DNA from: Pseudonocardia sp. MH-G8
Lineage (GTDB): Bacteria > Actinomycetota > Actinomycetes > Mycobacteriales > Pseudonocardiaceae
Assembly (NCBI RefSeq): GCF_002262885.1
Contig: NZ_NKYF01000037.1
Location: 23,302-87,301, forward strand
Direction of reading: 5' to 3'
DNA length: 64,000 bases
Shown here: one piece after another, positions 8,775 through 17,452 of the stretch
How positions within the stretch are numbered: the stretch's first letter is position 1
Layout of the letters: each line of letters begins with the position of its first letter
Notes under the pieces: generated by a model
Databases searched by the model: none
What the model saw: only the letters and a program-made list of their open reading frames with translations
Told to the model about the DNA's origin: nothing
Program-made: the position numbers and the translations under genes

Positions 8775-10403
8775 TCACCAGTCCTCACCCTCGGGCATCT
8801 CGCCCTCGGAACGGTGGCGGCCCTCGCGCAGCCCGCGCTGGTAGGTGCTCAGCCGTTCGCGGACGCGGTCGGGAACGCGTTCGGCACGGTCGCCGTTCTG
8901 CGACTCGGTCGTCCGCGGCGGCGGCACCAGCTGGTCGCCCGGCTTGCGACGGGGCAAGCCGCTGGACGTGGTGGGGGCCGGCTCCGGACGAGCCGCACGG
9001 GCCGCGGCCTCGCGCCACTCGTCGTCCTGGGGGGTCTCCCAGTCCAACGGGCCGCTCCCGAGGCCCCCGGCAGCGGCGCCCTCGTCGTCGCCCTCCTTGA
9101 ACCAGGCGGAGGCGATGGCCTCGAAGATCGGCGTGGCGTACCGGTCGTCGATCGGCTCGAGGGGGAGGTCGAGCAGCGGACCGAACAGCTCGTCGATCTG
9201 CGACGACGCGGACGGCGAGTAGCTCGGCGCATCGTCGAACGACAGCGTGGGCCCGGGCGTGCCGTTGGTGGCGCCGTTCGCAGTGCCGTTGGTGGCGCCG
9301 TTGGCCGAGGTGCCGTTGGTCAGGGCGCCGTTGGTCGGGATGCCGTTGGTGACGCCGTTCGCAGTGCCGTTGGGAGCGGCGTCGAAGGGCGCGTCGAAGG
9401 CCGCGTCGAAGGCAGCGCCGTTCGCGTTCTCGAGGCCCCCGCCACCGCCGGTGACAGTGGAGTACGGCGGTTCGAGGTCCACGCCCGTGATCTCCGCGGG
9501 GAGCTGCGGCGGCGCCGGCGACGGTCGCCGCGGCGGCGGGGGTGGCTCCTCCACGGTGATCGTGGCGGGCGGGCAGTGCACACTCGCCACGAGCCCGGAA
9601 CCGGCGGCTGCCGTGCCCGAGTGGTGACGGAGCGTGATGCCGGATCGAGAGCTGCGGGCGAGCTGCTCGGCGGCCGTCGCGGTGCGCCGCCCACCTGCCG
9701 CACCGGGGTCGTGCCGCGCGGCCTGCTCGACCACCACGTCGACGGTGGCACCCCGGCCGGCGAGATCGTCGTCCACCCGGCTGACGAGCTCGAGCCACGC
9801 CCCCGGGTAGACGGCCGCGGCGTGGTCGACGAGCTCCGCGAGCACCGGCACCAGCTCCGCGGCGGCGCCCGGCGCGACGAGGGCGGCGGGTCCGGGACGG
9901 ACCTCGACCAGACGCGGATCCTCGGCGGACGCCGCCGCCTCGGCGACGACCTCCCCGAGCCGGCGCGGACCGGACTCCCGCGTCGCGGGCTCGACACCGC
10001 AGAGCAGCAGCACGCTGACGGTGTCGCGCCGCATCAGACGGACGCCGTCCTGCAGCTCAGCCAGGCCGGGCACGCCGTCGGCCTGCAGCCGCTCCAGCAG
10101 CCGGACCTGCTGGTCAAGGCGGTCCTGGAGGCGCCGTGCCACATCGGCGGTGGCGTCGTCCTCGGCCTGCCCCCGCTGGGCGGGAACGGGATCGCGCCGC
10201 TCGATGTCCCACCGGTCGCCGCCGCGCTGATCGCCGCCCCAGCGTCCGGACTCCCACCCCTCCGACTCCCACCCGCCGACATCGCGGTGGTCGGTATCGC
10301 GGGGCTCGGAGGCCCCGCGGCCGGGGTCCCATCGTTCGGAGCGCGCTGCGGCGCCGAGGTGCGCGAGGTAGCCCGAGTCTCCCTCGTAACCTCTGTCGCC
10401 CAC
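8775..10403 (-). CDS. Degenerate histidine-kinase-like protein with low-complexity Asn-Gly repeats
   Basis: About 542 residues. Residues around 75-135 (helix with MRRDTVSVLLLCGVEPATRE) resemble the phosphoacceptor-helix region of actinobacterial nitrate/nitrite-sensing-type kinases, but no phosphoacceptor His is evident. The next part (LGEVVAEAAAS to VHCPPATITVEE) resembles a worn HATPase domain. A proline-rich linker, an Asn-Gly repeat tract, and a C-terminal tail with PIFEAIASAWF and LPRRKPGDQLVP follow, also typical of those kinases. No sensor or membrane segment is present. I prefer GTG 10401-10403, which has AGAGGA upstream; GTG 10419-10421 would add six residues. Function unknown. Confidence 0.6.
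   Translation of the reverse strand: MGDRGYEGDSGYLAHLGAAARSERWDPGRGASEPRDTDHRDVGGWESEGWESGRWGGDQRGGDRWDIERRDPVPAQRGQAEDDATADVARRLQDRLDQQVRLLERLQADGVPGLAELQDGVRLMRRDTVSVLLLCGVEPATRESGPRRLGEVVAEAAASAEDPRLVEVRPGPAALVAPGAAAELVPVLAELVDHAAAVYPGAWLELVSRVDDDLAGRGATVDVVVEQAARHDPGAAGGRRTATAAEQLARSSRSGITLRHHSGTAAAGSGLVASVHCPPATITVEEPPPPPRRPSPAPPQLPAEITGVDLEPPYSTVTGGGGGLENANGAAFDAAFDAPFDAAPNGTANGVTNGIPTNGALTNGTSANGATNGTANGATNGTPGPTLSFDDAPSYSPSASSQIDELFGPLLDLPLEPIDDRYATPIFEAIASAWFKEGDDEGAAAGGLGSGPLDWETPQDDEWREAAARAARPEPAPTTSSGLPRRKPGDQLVPPPRTTESQNGDRAERVPDRVRERLSTYQRGLREGRHRSEGEMPEGEDW
9261..9374. repeat. Low-complexity GCCGTTGG-type repeat inside the kinase-like gene
   Basis: On the plus strand, about eight imperfect units based on GCCGTTGGTGNC encode, on the minus strand, a run of Asn-Gly-Thr/Ala-Asn-Gly. 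Three GCGTCGAAGG units follow directly and encode Phe-Asp-Ala repeats. Slippage could change its length without breaking the frame. Confidence 0.7.
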
Positions 10404-10785
10404 CAGTCGGTCCTCTCGCACGAGTCGATGCGTCGCGTCGGTTCCTGCGCCACGCGGGCATGACCTCGATCACGCCCTGGCGTCGCTGCCGGGTGTCCTG
10501 GCGAGGCACGCTACCGCTCGAGGAGCCCTGTCCGACCGCCACGCCGGAGAGTGCGCTCAGGGCGCGCATTCCTGCGACGGGCGGCCTCCACAGCCGCTGA
10601 CCAGCGCCGGACGTCACGCACCGTAGCCCATTCGGGTGCCCTTCGCCTATGCCCTGGGGGCGAGCGGCCGCTCCGCGGCGTCCAGTGAAACCGGAGCGCG
10701 CCGACCGATGAATTCCGGTGCCGCCGGAAGTCACCAGTCTGCGCCGGGCGTACGAGCGGTCCGGCGGTGGGAGAGGAGAGCGGCT
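10404..10785. other. 382-bp gap between divergent genes
   Basis: It lies between the starts of the kinase-like gene (minus) and the beta-propeller gene (plus), so it should hold both promoters. I could not identify convincing -35/-10 pairs, a riboswitch or an RNA gene. A clear Shine-Dalgarno sequence (GAGAGGAGAG) sits at its right end, for the gene starting at 10786. Confidence 0.4.
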
Positions 10786-11901
10786 GTGACAGCGGTACGA
10801 GTACTGGTGGGCACGCGCAAGGGTGCGTTCGTGCTGAGCGCCGACGGGAAGCGGGATCGCTGGGAGGTGCGGGGTCCGCACTTCGCCGGCTGGGAGATCT
10901 ACCACGTGGCGGGTTCCCCCGCCGCGCCCGAGCGCATCTACGCCTCGCAGTCGGGCGGCTGGTTCGGGCAGGTGGTCCAGCGCTCGGACGACGGCGGCCT
11001 CACGTGGGCGCCGGTCGGCAACGAGTTCGCCTACGCCGGCGTGCCCGGCACGCACCAGTGGTACGACGGCACGCCCCACCCGTGGGAGTTCGCGCGGGTG
11101 TGGCACCTGGAGCCCTCGGCCACCGACCCGGACACGGTCCTGGCAGGCGTCGAGGACGCGGCCCTGTTCCGCAGCACCGACGGCGGTTCCTCCTGGCAGG
11201 AGCTGCGCGGCCTGCGCGAGCACGGTTCCGGGTCGCACTGGCAGCCGGGCGCGGGCGGGATGTGCCTGCACACGATCGTCGTCGACCCGCGGGACCCCGC
11301 GCGGATGCACGTGGCGATCTCCGCGGCGGGTGTCTTCCGCACCGACGACGACGGCAGGACCTGGCGCCCGGCCAACCGCGGGTTGCGCTCCGACGGCATC
11401 CCCGACGACGACGCCGAGGTCGGTCACTGCGTCCACAACCTCGCGATGCACCCGAGCCGCCCGGACACCCTCTACATGCAGAAGCACTGGGACGTCATGC
11501 GCAGCGACGACGGCGGCGCGAACTGGTACGACATCGGTGACAGCCTGCCGACCGACTTCGGGTTCCCGATCGAGGTGCACGCCCACGACCCGGACACCGT
11601 CTACGTCGTGCCGATCACGAGCGACTCCGAGCACTTCCCGCCCGAGGGCAGGCTGCAGGTGTTCCGCAGCCGCACCGGCGGCCATGAGTGGGAACCGCTC
11701 ACCGCGGGCCTGCCGCAGCAGCACTGCTACGTCAACGTCCTGCGGGACGCGATGGCGGTCGACTCGCTCGACGAGTGCGGCGTGTACTTCGGCACCACGG
11801 GCGGGCAGGTGTACGCCTCCCCCGATGCCGGCGACACCTGGGAACCGATCGTGCGGGACCTGCCGGCGGTGCTGTCGGTCCAGGTCCAGACGCTGCCGTG
11901 A
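10786..11901 (+). CDS. Sialidase/BNR-type beta-propeller protein, cytosolic
   Basis: This 371-residue protein carries repeated Asp-box-like motifs: RSDDGGLTWAP, RSTDGGSSWQE, RTDDDGRTWRP, RSDDGGANWYD, RSRTGGHEWEP and SPDAGDTWEP. They imply a six- or seven-bladed propeller like the sortilin/Vps10 and exo-sialidase fold. There is no signal peptide, and the start MTAVRVLVGTRKGAFVLSAD is itself a propeller strand, so a cytosolic role is likely. No catalytic sialidase residues are evident and no glycosidase activity should be assumed. GTG 10786 follows a strong GAGAGGAGAG. It overlaps the MoaD-like gene by 4 bp, implying a coupled function. Confidence 0.8.
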   Translation: MTAVRVLVGTRKGAFVLSADGKRDRWEVRGPHFAGWEIYHVAGSPAAPERIYASQSGGWFGQVVQRSDDGGLTWAPVGNEFAYAGVPGTHQWYDGTPHPWEFARVWHLEPSATDPDTVLAGVEDAALFRSTDGGSSWQELRGLREHGSGSHWQPGAGGMCLHTIVVDPRDPARMHVAISAAGVFRTDDDGRTWRPANRGLRSDGIPDDDAEVGHCVHNLAMHPSRPDTLYMQKHWDVMRSDDGGANWYDIGDSLPTDFGFPIEVHAHDPDTVYVVPITSDSEHFPPEGRLQVFRSRTGGHEWEPLTAGLPQQHCYVNVLRDAMAVDSLDECGVYFGTTGGQVYASPDAGDTWEPIVRDLPAVLSVQVQTLP

Positions 11902-12203
11902 CCGGGCCGGTGCGGGTGAAGCTCCCCGCCCACCTGCGGAAGCTGGCCCGGGTGGACGGCGAGGTCGCGCTGGACGTCGCCGAGCCGGTCACCCAGCGGT
12001 CGGTGCTGGACGCGCTGGAGGCCCGCCACCCGGTCCTGCGCGGCACCATCCGCGACCACGCCACCCTGCGCCGCCGCGCGTTCGTGCGGTTCTTCGCGTG
12101 CGAGGAGGACCTGTCCCACGACGAGCCGGACGCGCCGCTGCCGGCCGCGGTGGCGGCAGGCCGGGAGCCGTTCCTGGTGGTGGGCGCGATGGCCGGCGGC
12201 TGA
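11898..12203 (+). CDS. MoaD/ThiS-family small sulfur-carrier-like protein
   Basis: A 101-residue beta-grasp protein that ends in ...VVGAMAGG, so it has the C-terminal Gly-Gly needed for adenylation and thiocarboxylation in MoaD/ThiS/CysO-type carriers. The GTG start overlaps the propeller stop (GTGA). No E1-like MoeB/ThiF gene or large MoaE subunit is nearby. The partner is therefore unknown, and the tight pairing with the propeller is the best functional clue. Confidence 0.8.
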   Translation: MTGPVRVKLPAHLRKLARVDGEVALDVAEPVTQRSVLDALEARHPVLRGTIRDHATLRRRAFVRFFACEEDLSHDEPDAPLPAAVAAGREPFLVVGAMAGG

Positions 12204-12234
12204 TCCGGATCGAGGGGCGCGACACGAGTACATC

Positions 12235-12285
12235 CAGACCCCGACTCGCGGGGGTCGGGGCCCCAACCCCGCGTGTCGGGGTCTG
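12235..12285. terminator. Large palindrome between convergent genes, probable bidirectional terminator
   Basis: Near-perfect inverted repeat of about 25 bp per arm, centred at 12260/12261. The outer arm AGACCCCGACTCGCGGGG (12236-12253) pairs with 12267-12284 with one mismatch, and GGGG/CCCC closes the centre. A further outer pair, CGCGACAC near 12218 and GTGTCGCG near 12294, extends the symmetry to about 84 bp. It sits between two convergent genes. There is no U-tract, which is common in actinobacterial terminators. Part of its left arm belongs to the 22-bp repeat family of 7430-7473. Confidence 0.6.
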
Positions 12286-12305
12286 AGGGCGCGTGTGTCG
12301 CGGGC

Positions 12306-12926
12306 CTATTCGAACCGCGCCGGGTCGCCCGCACCCCTGCGGACGATCTCGGGCTCCGGACCCGAGAAGTCGACCACCGTGGTGGGCTCGGTGCCGCAGT
12401 CGCCGGAGTCGAGCACCGCGTCCAGCGCGGTGTCGAGCCGCTCCTTGATCTCCCAGCCCTGGGTGAGCGGTTCGGGCTCGTCGGGCAGCAGCAGGGTGGA
12501 GGAGAGCAGGGGCTCGCCCAGCTCGGCGAGCAGGGCCTGGGCCGCCGTGTGCTGCGGGATGCGCACGCCCACCGTCTTCTTCTTCGGGTGCAGCAGCCGC
12601 CGTGGCACCTCCTTCGTGGCGGGGAGGATGAACGTGTACTGGCCCGGGGTGGCTGCCTTCACGCTGCGGAACACCTGGTTGCTGATCTGCACGAACTGCC
12701 CGAGCTGCGCGAAGTCGCGGCAGACGAGGGTGAAGTGGTGCTTGTCGTCGAGCCGGCGGATCTCGCGGATGCGCTCGATCCCCTTCGGATCGCCGAGCTG
12801 GCAGCCCAGCGCGAAGCAGGAGTCGGTGGGATAGGCGATCAGACCGCCGTCACGCACGATGCCGGCCACCTGGCCGATCGCACGTCGTTGGGGATCGACC
12901 GGGTGGACGTCGAAGTACCGCGCCAT
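12306..12926 (-). CDS. L-threonylcarbamoyladenylate synthase-family protein (YciO/Sua5 type)
   Basis: A 206-residue single-domain YrdC-fold protein. YPTDSCFALGCQLGD, RLDDKHHFTLVCRDF and the basic HPKKKTVGVRIPQH segment are typical of the YciO subfamily. YciO relatives bind nucleotides and RNA and share the TsaC fold, but whether they make threonylcarbamoyl-AMP for t6A tRNA modification is less certain than for TsaC. Normal length; the ATG start encodes MARYFDVHPVD. Converges with the MoaD-like gene across the palindrome. Confidence 0.88.
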   Translation of the reverse strand: MARYFDVHPVDPQRRAIGQVAGIVRDGGLIAYPTDSCFALGCQLGDPKGIERIREIRRLDDKHHFTLVCRDFAQLGQFVQISNQVFRSVKAATPGQYTFILPATKEVPRRLLHPKKKTVGVRIPQHTAAQALLAELGEPLLSSTLLLPDEPEPLTQGWEIKERLDTALDAVLDSGDCGTEPTTVVDFSGPEPEIVRRGAGDPARFE

Positions 12927-12987
12927 ACCGCGGAGCGTAGGACGCCCGGACGGTTTCCGTCGGCCGGGACGCTCGATCCGGTGTGCG

Positions 12988-13974
12988 TCAGGTCAGCGTG
13001 CGCTCGATCTCCGCGAGCTCCTCGTCGGTGAAGTCGAGGTTCGCCGTGGCCGCGACGGTGTCCTCCAACTGCCGCACGCTGCTCGCACCCACCAGCGCCG
13101 AGGTGACCCGCCCGCGCCGCAGCACCCACGCGATCGCCGTCTGGGCCAGCGTCTGGCCGCGGCCCCGCGCGACGCCGTTCAGCGCGCGGACCGTGGCGAG
13201 GCGCTCGGGCGTGATGCCCTCCGCCTTCAGGAACGGGCTCGCTCCCCCCGCGCGGGAGTCGGCCGGCACGCCGTCGAGGTACCGGTCGGTGAGCAGGCCC
13301 TGGGCGAGCGGCGAGTAGGCGATCGAGCCGGCGCCGACCTCGTCGAGCACGTCGAGCAGCCCGTCCTCCACCCAGCGGTCGAGCATCGAGTAGCGGGGCT
13401 GGTGGATCAGCAGCGGCGTGCCGAGCCCGGCGAGGATCCGCGCCGCCTCGCGGGTCTGCTCGGGCGAGTAGTTGGAGACGCCGACGTAGAGCGCCTTGCC
13501 CTGCTGGACGGCCGTGTGCAGCGCGCCCATCGTCTCCTCGAGCGGGGTGTCCGGGTCGGGGCGGTGGGAGTAGAAGACGTCGACGTACTCCAGGCCCGTG
13601 CGCCCGAGGCTCTGGTCCAGGCTGGCGAGCAGGTTCTTGCGCGAGCCCCACTCGCCGTACGGGCCCTGCCACATGAGGTAGCCGGCCTTCGTCGAGATGA
13701 GGATCTCGTCCCGGTAGGGGCGCAGGTCGGCCGCGAAGTGCCGTCCGAAGTTCTCCTCCGCCGACCCGGGCGGCGGCCCGTAGTTGTTGGCCAGGTCGAA
13801 GTGGGTGACGCCGAGGTCGAACGCGCGGCGCAGGACGGCGCGCTGGGTGTCCTGCGGCTTGTCGTGGCCGAAGTTGTGCCACAGCCCCAGGGACACCGCG
13901 GGCAGCTTCAGACCACTGCGCCCGGCCCGGCGGTAGGGCATGGCGTCGTAGCGCGCGGGATCGGCGACGTGCAC
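12988..13974 (-). CDS. Aldo/keto reductase (YghZ-like)
   Basis: A 328-residue TIM-barrel NADPH-dependent reductase. The opening MPYRRAGRSGLKLPAVSLGLW is typical of the YghZ group. The expected tetrad is visible: Asp and Tyr in FDLANNYGPPPGSAEE, Lys in ISTKAGYLMW and His in FYSHRPDPDTP. The C-terminal NADPH site is GASSVRQLEDTV. E. coli YghZ reduces methylglyoxal and L-glyceraldehyde-3-phosphate. The substrate here is unknown. A 67-bp gap separates it from the stop of the downstream-encoded dehydratase. Confidence 0.9.
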   Translation of the reverse strand: MHVADPARYDAMPYRRAGRSGLKLPAVSLGLWHNFGHDKPQDTQRAVLRRAFDLGVTHFDLANNYGPPPGSAEENFGRHFAADLRPYRDEILISTKAGYLMWQGPYGEWGSRKNLLASLDQSLGRTGLEYVDVFYSHRPDPDTPLEETMGALHTAVQQGKALYVGVSNYSPEQTREAARILAGLGTPLLIHQPRYSMLDRWVEDGLLDVLDEVGAGSIAYSPLAQGLLTDRYLDGVPADSRAGGASPFLKAEGITPERLATVRALNGVARGRGQTLAQTAIAWVLRRGRVTSALVGASSVRQLEDTVAATANLDFTDEELAEIERTLT

Positions 13975-14041
13975 CGGAGCTCCTGACTGTCGGGGACGTC
14001 ATGATCCCAACAGCGCGGGAGGGTGGCGCCCGCGGGTGCAG

Positions 14042-15169
14042 CTAACGCGAGGCGCGCACCGTCTCGCCGGCCACCGTCCACGCCCTCGCCTGCTCGCTGA
14101 GCGTCACGCCCAGGCCCGGACGGTCGGACAGGTGCATCCGGCCGTCGCGGATCTCCAGGCGTTCCGGGAACAGCGGGTACAACCAGTCGAAGTGCTCCAC
14201 CCACGGCTCGAGCGGGTAGGCGGCCGCGAGGTGGATGTGGATCTCCATCGCGAAGTGCGGCGCCAGCTGCAGGTGGCGGTGCTCGGCGAGCGCCGCGAGC
14301 TTGAGGAACTGCGTGATCCCGCCGATGCGCGGGGCGTCGGGCTGCAGGACGTCCACGGCGCCGTGGCGGATCAGCTCGGCGTGCTCCGCCACGCTGGTGA
14401 GCATCTCGCCGGACGCGATCGCCGTGTCCAGGGCGCCCGCGAGCGCGGCGTGGCCCTCGGCGTCGTAGGCGTCGAGCGGCTCCTCGATCCAGACCAGCCC
14501 GAACTCCTCGAGCGCCCGGCCGACGCGCATCGCGGTGGGGCGGTCCCACTGCTGGTTGGCGTCCACCATCAGCGGAACGTCGTCGCCGACGTGCTCGCGC
14601 ACGGCACGGACCCGGCGCAGGTCCTCGGCCTGGTCGGGCTGCCCGACCTTGATCTTGATGCCGCCGACCCCGGACTCCAGCGTCCTCGTCGCGTTGTCGC
14701 GCACCTGGTCGACGGACTCGTGCAGGAAGCCGCCGGACGTGTTGTAGCAGCGCACCGAGTCGCGGTGGGCGCCGAGCAGCTTGGCCAGCGGCAGGCCGGC
14801 CCGCTTGGCCTTGAGGTCCCACAGCGCCACGTCGATCGCGGCCAACGCCTGGGTGGCGGCGCCGCTGCGCCCGACCGACGCGCCCGCCCAGACGAGCTTC
14901 GTCCACAGCCGGCCGATGTCGCTGGGGTCCTCCCCGATCAGGTCCGGTGCCACCTCGCGGGCGTGCGCGAACTGCGCGGGCCCGCCGGCCCGCTTCGAGT
15001 AGCTGAACCCGACGCCCTCGTGGCCCGCCTCCGTGGTGATCTCGGCGAACAGGAAGGCGACCTCGGTCATCGGCCGCTGCCGGCCGGTGAGCACCTTGGC
15101 GTCGCTGATGCCGGCGCCGAGCGGGAGGGTCACCGAGGAGAGCGTGACGGAGGTGATCCGGTCGAGCAC
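14042..15169 (-). CDS. Mandelate racemase/enolase-superfamily dehydratase (L-talarate/galactarate dehydratase type)
   Basis: This 375-residue enzyme has the KxK catalytic pair in GGIKIKVGQP, metal ligands in MVDANQQW, WIEEPLDAYD and GEMLTSVAEH, and a late catalytic His in APHFAMEIHIHLAAA. The KVGQP sequence resembles galactarate/L-talarate dehydratases. It would remove water from a hexarate to give 5-keto-4-deoxyglucarate. GTG 15167-15169 is chosen because AAGGAG lies 7 nt upstream. Third gene of the kdgD-gudD operon. Other acid-sugar dehydratases of the superfamily are possible. Confidence 0.82.
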   Translation of the reverse strand: MLDRITSVTLSSVTLPLGAGISDAKVLTGRQRPMTEVAFLFAEITTEAGHEGVGFSYSKRAGGPAQFAHAREVAPDLIGEDPSDIGRLWTKLVWAGASVGRSGAATQALAAIDVALWDLKAKRAGLPLAKLLGAHRDSVRCYNTSGGFLHESVDQVRDNATRTLESGVGGIKIKVGQPDQAEDLRRVRAVREHVGDDVPLMVDANQQWDRPTAMRVGRALEEFGLVWIEEPLDAYDAEGHAALAGALDTAIASGEMLTSVAEHAELIRHGAVDVLQPDAPRIGGITQFLKLAALAEHRHLQLAPHFAMEIHIHLAAAYPLEPWVEHFDWLYPLFPERLEIRDGRMHLSDRPGLGVTLSEQARAWTVAGETVRASR

Positions 15170-15201
15170 GGGGAGCTCCTTGGCTGGGGGAGGAACGCTG
15201 G

Positions 15202-16530
15202 TCAGCGGACGAGGCAGGGGCGCTTCGGGTCGAACCGCCAGCCCGGCACGAGGTACTGCATCGCGGCCGCGTCGTCGCGCGCGCCGAGCCCGTGCTCGAG
15301 GTAGCGCTCGTGCGCCGCGTCCAGGGCGTCCCGGTCGAGCTGCACGCCCAGGCCGGGCGCGGTCGGCACCGCGATCCGCCCCTCGACGATCCGCAGGGGC
15401 TCGCGGGTCAGCGCCTGCCCGTCCTGCCAGATCCAGTGCGTGTCCAGGGCGGTGATCGGGCCCGGGGCGGCCGCGCCGACGTGGGTGAACATGGCCAGGG
15501 AGATGTCGAAGTGGTTGTTCGAGTGCGAGCCCCAGGTCAGGCCGAAGTCGCTGCACAGCTGCGCGACGCGCACCGCGCCGCGCATGGTCCAGAAGTGCGG
15601 GTCGGCCAGCGGGATGTCGACGGCGCCGGCGCGCACGGCGTGCGCGAGCTGCCGCCAGTCCGTGGCGATCATGTTGGTGGCCGTGGGCAGGCCGGTGGCG
15701 CGGCGGAACTCGGCCATCGTCTCGCGCCCGGAGTAGACACCCTCGGCGCCGACGGGATCCTCGGCGTAGGCCAGCACGCCGTGCAGGTCCCGGCAGAGCG
15801 CCACCGCCTCGTCCAGCGGCCACGCGCCGTTGGGGTCCAGCGTCACGCGCGCCTCCGGGAAGCGCGCCGCCAGCGCGCGCACGGCGGCGATCTCCTCCTC
15901 GCCGGCGAACACTCCGCCCTTGAGCTTGAAGTCGGCGAACCCGTAGCGGGCCTGCGCGGCCTCGGCCAGCGCGACCACCGCCTCCGGGGTGAGCGCGGGC
16001 TCGCGACGCAGGCGCTCCCAGCCGTCGGCGGGGCGCTGCTCGGCCACGTAGGGCAGGTCGGTGGCGCGCCGGTCGCCGACGTAGAACAGGTAGCCCAGTA
16101 CCGGCACCTCACCGCGCTGCTGCCCCTCGCCGAGCAGCTCCGCCACCGGCACCCCGAGGTGCTGGCCGAGCAGGTCCAGCAGCGCGGACTCGAGCGCCGT
16201 CACCGCGTGCACGGTGGTGCGCTGGTCGAAGGTCTGCGCGCCCCGGCCGGTGGCGTCGCGGTCGCCGAACGCGTCGGCGACGCCGCGCAGCAGCTGTCCG
16301 AACCGCGCGACCGGCTGCCCGACGAGCAACGGCGCGGCGTCGGCGATCGTCCGCCGGATCGCCTCACCGCCGGGCACCTCGCCCAGCCCGGTACGCCCCT
16401 CGCTGTCGGTCACGATCGTGACGGTGCGGGTGAAGAACGGGGCGTGCGCGCCGCTGAGGTTGAGCAGCATGCTGTCGTGACCGGCGACGGGGACGGTCTC
16501 GACCCGGGCGACCGTGGGGCTCGTTCCCAC
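15202..16530 (-). CDS. gudD: Glucarate dehydratase
   Basis: This 442-residue enolase-superfamily enzyme has the normal glucarate dehydratase length. NLSGAHAPFFTRTVTIV near residue 23, the KxK in FADFKLKGGVF, metal ligands in VTLDPNGAWPLDEA and AYAEDPVG, and the late SHSNNHFDISLAM are diagnostic. It converts D-glucarate to 5-keto-4-deoxyglucarate. The ATG lies 1 bp from the kdgD stop, so the two are co-translated; product and substrate fit that order. Confidence 0.93.
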   Translation of the reverse strand: MGTSPTVARVETVPVAGHDSMLLNLSGAHAPFFTRTVTIVTDSEGRTGLGEVPGGEAIRRTIADAAPLLVGQPVARFGQLLRGVADAFGDRDATGRGAQTFDQRTTVHAVTALESALLDLLGQHLGVPVAELLGEGQQRGEVPVLGYLFYVGDRRATDLPYVAEQRPADGWERLRREPALTPEAVVALAEAAQARYGFADFKLKGGVFAGEEEIAAVRALAARFPEARVTLDPNGAWPLDEAVALCRDLHGVLAYAEDPVGAEGVYSGRETMAEFRRATGLPTATNMIATDWRQLAHAVRAGAVDIPLADPHFWTMRGAVRVAQLCSDFGLTWGSHSNNHFDISLAMFTHVGAAAPGPITALDTHWIWQDGQALTREPLRIVEGRIAVPTAPGLGVQLDRDALDAAHERYLEHGLGARDDAAAMQYLVPGWRFDPKRPCLVR

Positions 16531-16531
16531 C

Positions 16532-17446
16532 TCAGCCGACCTTCTGGATCAGCATCGCCAGCTCGCCGCGCTCGTCGTCGGTGAGGTCGGTGAGCGGCGG
16601 GCGCACCCGGCCGCCGTCCCGGCCGATCGCCGTGAGCCCGGCCTTGATGATCGAGACCGCGTACCCGCGCCCGCGGTCGCGGATGTCGAGGTAGGGGATC
16701 ACGAACTCGTTCAGCATCCCGTAGACCGCGTCGCGGTCCTGGCGCCGGACCGCGGCGTAGAAGCGCAGCGCGAACTCGGGCGCGAAGTTGTACAGCGCCG
16801 AGGAGTAGGTGCTCACTCCGAGCTGCAGCAGCGGCAGGGCGAACGTCTCGGCCGTCGGCAGGCCGCCGATGTAGATCAGCCGGTCCCCGACCCGCGCGTA
16901 GGTGCGGGTCATCCGCTCGATGTCCCCGACGCCGTCCTTGAGCCCGATCAGGTTCGGGTTGCGCTGCGCCACCTCGGCCACCGTGACGTCGCTGAGCACG
17001 GCGTTCGCCCGGCTGTAGACGATCACACCGAGATCCGTGGCCCGGCAGACCGCGCTGACGTGCTCGACGAGGCCGCGCTGGCTCGCCTCGGTCAGGTACG
17101 GGGGGAACAGCAGCACCCCCGAGGCGCCCGCGTCCTGCGCCGCCCGCGCCTGGGCCGCCGACGCGGCCGTGCCCCCGGTCGCGGGCGCGACGACCGGCAC
17201 CCGGCCGCCCACCTCGTCGACCGCGGCCCGCACCACGCGATCGATCTCCGGCGGCGTGAGCGAGAACCCCTCCCCCGTGCCGCCCGCGGCGAACAGGCCG
17301 GCGACGTCGAAGCCGGTCTGCCAGGCCAGGTGCTCCCGGTAGCGGGGCTCGTCGAACTCCAGGTCGGCGTCGAAGTGGGTCACCGGGAAGGAGAGCAGGC
17401 CGGACCGGAGCCGGTCGGCGAGCACGTCGGGGGGCAGCAGCGTCAC
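16532..17446 (-). CDS. kdgD: 5-dehydro-4-deoxyglucarate dehydratase
   Basis: A 304-residue DHDPS-superfamily aldolase-type enzyme. It decarboxylates and dehydrates 5-keto-4-deoxyglucarate to 2-oxoglutarate semialdehyde. Visible motifs are LLSFPVTHFDADLEFD, the GGTGEGFSLTPPE loop, a VIVYSRANAVLS strand and the Schiff-base Lys in LIGLKDGVGD. Length is that of the family. A GTG at 17444-17446 is chosen: there is no Shine-Dalgarno sequence, but a -10-like TACCGT lies 6 nt upstream, suggesting a leaderless mRNA. The dehydrogenase for the semialdehyde is not in the window. Confidence 0.92.
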   Translation of the reverse strand: MTLLPPDVLADRLRSGLLSFPVTHFDADLEFDEPRYREHLAWQTGFDVAGLFAAGGTGEGFSLTPPEIDRVVRAAVDEVGGRVPVVAPATGGTAASAAQARAAQDAGASGVLLFPPYLTEASQRGLVEHVSAVCRATDLGVIVYSRANAVLSDVTVAEVAQRNPNLIGLKDGVGDIERMTRTYARVGDRLIYIGGLPTAETFALPLLQLGVSTYSSALYNFAPEFALRFYAAVRRQDRDAVYGMLNEFVIPYLDIRDRGRGYAVSIIKAGLTAIGRDGGRVRPPLTDLTDDERGELAMLIQKVG

Positions 17447-17452
17447 GGCGCT

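Noticed and set aside
10786..11901. Secreted sialidase
   Set aside because: No signal peptide and no sialidase catalytic arginine triad evident; only the propeller Asp-box fold is supported.
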